From JAYVSZ01 sp043774925 (GTDB lineage: Bacteria; Pseudomonadota; Gammaproteobacteria; Burkholderiales; Methylophilaceae), in NCBI GenBank assembly GCA_043774925.1, contig JAYVSZ010000045.1, forward strand, positions 1 to 13,508: DNA of 13,508 nucleotides, written 5' to 3'. The notes under the pieces were generated by a model. That model searched no databases, was not told the origin of the DNA, and saw only the letters and a program-made list of their open reading frames with translations. The position numbers were made by a program, and so were the translations under genes. This document shows positions 12,397 through 13,508 of this stretch, in pieces. Each line of letters opens with the position of its first letter. Positions within the stretch are counted from its first letter, which is position 1.

Positions 12397-13317
12397 TTAT
12401 TTTGCAGCTTCTGCTGGAGCGGCTTCAGCAGGCGCAGCCGCGTCAACTGTTGCTGTTGCAGTTGCAGTTGCAGCATCTGCTGCTGGAGCGGCGGCGTCAG
12501 GCGTAGCGGCTGCAGCGCCTTCAACAGCTGCAGGAACTGCTTCTACTGCTTGCTCAGTTGCTGCTGGCATCGCAGCTTCATCAGCTGAATGACCGCCTTT
12601 AAGCAAGTACAAACCTAACAATACAGCGCCGGCAATCAGTGCCCATGGCAAGAATTTGCCCATGCCGCCAGCGGCACTTGCATTGCCTGCGTGTGCCAAA
12701 CCAGTGATTTCAGCCGCAGAAGCAGCGGGATCGGCCGCGCCGTAAATGGCAGCACCAGCAACCACAATATCAGCACCTGCATCTACTACTTGTTTTACAG
12801 TTGCAGCTTTAACACCACCAGCAACTGAAATTTTAGCGCCTGTATTTAGGCCGGCAATCATCGCCAAATCGTTAAATGGTGTTTGACCAGCCGCTTGTTG
12901 ATCCAAACCAGTGTGCACGCCAATGATATGTGCGCCAATTTTAGCCACTTCAAGTGTACGTGCTTTTTTGTCAGTCACGTTAATCATATCAACCTGTGCC
13001 ATTTTGCCGTATTTGTTTGCAACATCAATCACACCTTTAATTGTGCCGATGTCAGCTGTACCTAATACTGTGCAAATATCAGCGCCTGCTTTGTAGAATG
13101 GCTCAGCTTCATAGAAGCCAGCGTCCATTGTTTTAAGGTCAACTAAGATTTTGTTGTTTGGGAATTTAGCGCGCAATGTTTTAAGCAGCTCAATACCGTT
13201 GTGTTTAATGCAAGGTGTACCGATTTCTAAAATATCTACGTGCGGTGCCACTTTAGTTGCTAATGCAACGGTACCGTCAAAATCTAATGAATCTAATGCC
13301 ATTTGGGTTAAAGCCAT
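12397..13317 (-). CDS. hps: 3-Hexulose-6-phosphate synthase with C-terminal membrane helix and Ala/Pro-rich tail
   Basis: HPS condenses formaldehyde with ribulose 5-phosphate to give hexulose 6-phosphate, the entry step of the RuMP cycle in methylotrophs. Residues 1-208 are a complete HPS of the OMP-decarboxylase-like barrel family. They include EIGTPCIKHNG (31-41), the catalytic VDLKTMDAG (59-67, Asp60, Lys62, Asp65), HIIGVHTGLDQQA and VAGGV. The sequence closely resembles the roughly 209-residue methylotroph enzymes and reaches their usual end at AAEITGLA. Here it continues for about 97 residues: a Gly/Ala linker, a hydrophobic helix at 222-239 (FLPWALIAGAVLLGLYLL), then an acidic tail (241-306) made mostly of Ala, Pro, Thr, Glu and Asp. 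The frame is open throughout. GGAGAG lies 5 nt before the ATG. Membrane anchoring is inferred, not shown. Confidence 0.95.
   Translation of the reverse strand: MALTQMALDSLDFDGTVALATKVAPHVDILEIGTPCIKHNGIELLKTLRAKFPNNKILVDLKTMDAGFYEAEPFYKAGADICTVLGTADIGTIKGVIDVANKYGKMAQVDMINVTDKKARTLEVAKIGAHIIGVHTGLDQQAAGQTPFNDLAMIAGLNTGAKISVAGGVKAATVKQVVDAGADIVVAGAAIYGAADPAASAAEITGLAHAGNASAAGGMGKFLPWALIAGAVLLGLYLLKGGHSADEAAMPAATEQAVEAVPAAVEGAAAATPDAAAPAADAATATATATVDAAAPAEAAPAEAAK
12449..12472 (-). repeat. hps: Hexanucleotide tandem repeat in the hps tail
   Basis: Three perfect GTTGCA units (12455-12472, plus strand) follow one variant unit GTTGCT (12449-12454). They encode the alternating Ala-Thr run TATATATV in the tail. 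The unit is two codons long, so slippage would change tail length without breaking the frame. Confidence 0.85.
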
Positions 13318-13361
13318 GGTTTCTCTCCAGTTAAGTTACAGGTTTTTAGCAATTGAACCTA

Positions 13362-13385
13362 TTTAAACAAATTTTTGAACAAATT
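13362..13385. repeat. Tandem 12-bp direct repeat in the hps leader
   Basis: TTTAAACAAATT (13362-13373) is followed at once by TTTGAACAAATT (13374-13385), an 11 of 12 match. It lies in the predicted 5' untranslated region of hps, about 45-70 nt upstream of the start codon. It could be a local duplication or a binding site; AT-rich sequence makes chance repeats more likely. Confidence 0.5.
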
Positions 13386-13429
13386 AAATTGAGTAGGAAG
13401 TACATTTACAACTTAAAATTAGAGCTAGC

Positions 13430-13458
13430 ATATTAAAGTGATGATACTCACATGTCAA
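13430..13458 (-). promoter_or_regulatory. Predicted strong sigma70 promoter for hps
   Basis: The minus strand has a perfect -35 TTGACA (13453-13458), a 17-bp spacer and a -10 TAATAT (13430-13435). Transcription would start near 13423, leaving a leader of roughly 105 nt to the hps ATG at 13317. The leader is AT-rich and holds the 12-bp tandem repeat and the GGAGAG ribosome binding site at 13323-13328. Confidence 0.75.
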
Positions 13459-13483
13459 TGTTGTCACAAAAATTTAACATCTC

Positions 13484-13508
13484 CATCAGTGAGTTTGAAT
13501 CACTGATG
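13484..13508. promoter_or_regulatory. Perfect 9-bp inverted repeat at the window edge, upstream of hps
   Basis: CATCAGTGA (13484-13492) and TCACTGATG (13500-13508) are exact reverse complements around a 7-base spacer. The centre is about 73 bp upstream of the predicted hps transcription start. It may be a regulator binding site or the stem of a terminator of the next gene. No T-run follows on the minus side, and the other side is outside the window. Confidence 0.5.

Noticed and set aside
12306..12524. Gln/Leu-rich 72-codon minus frame at the end of hps
   Set aside because: It is a frame-shifted reading of the repetitive Ala-rich hps tail that runs through the terminator.

Overview
The window looks like chromosome from a moderately AT-rich betaproteobacterial methylotroph of the Methylophilaceae type (Methylotenera, Methylobacillus or Methylophilus relatives). 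The genus is not proven. Three things point there: a ribulose monophosphate (RuMP) pathway 3-hexulose-6-phosphate synthase gene, the gene order hisBHAFIE-hinT-tatABC / HtrA-type protease / NIF3-like / petABC-sspAB, and a cytochrome b with the PVWY form of the Qo motif.

Layout from left to right; all genes are on the minus strand except the protease. Positions 1-99 hold the 5' end of an EF-Tu gene. Four tRNA genes lie upstream of it: Thr(GGT), Gly(TCC), Tyr(GTA) and Thr(TGT), all with encoded CCA. Read in the direction of transcription this is the same order as the E. coli thrU-tyrU-glyT-thrT-tufB operon. Next come sspB and sspA (912-2066), separated by a large interrupted palindrome (about 1346-1472). 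The cytochrome bc1 operon petA-petB-petC (4836 down to 2121) has a good sigma70-like promoter at 4900-4927. A NIF3/YbgI-family gene (4961-5707) and a membrane-anchored DegS-like protease gene (5751-6935, plus strand) diverge from a 43-bp spacer. tatC, tatB, tatA, hinT, hisE, hisI, hisF, hisA, hisH and hisB (7005-12272) form one tightly packed, partly overlapping run. The window ends with hps (12397-13317), which has its own strong promoter and a clear intrinsic terminator.

The genes combine translation (tRNA/EF-Tu), stress and proteolysis control (SspA, the ClpXP adaptor SspB, the HtrA protease), electron transport (bc1), twin-arginine export (TatABC, the likely exporter of the Rieske protein encoded here), histidine synthesis and formaldehyde assimilation (Hps).

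Most of this is conserved housekeeping. The observations most worth a second look are: (1) Hps carries about 97 extra C-terminal residues, made of a predicted membrane helix and an Ala/Pro-rich acidic tail; (2) the 127-bp palindrome between sspA and sspB, which swallows the sspA stop codon and abuts the sspB ribosome binding site; (3) a Rieske protein with a long polar N-terminal extension and a Lys-Arg instead of Arg-Arg Tat motif; (4) a HinT protein that ends immediately after its HIT motif; and (5) overlapping divergent promoters in the 43-bp spacer.
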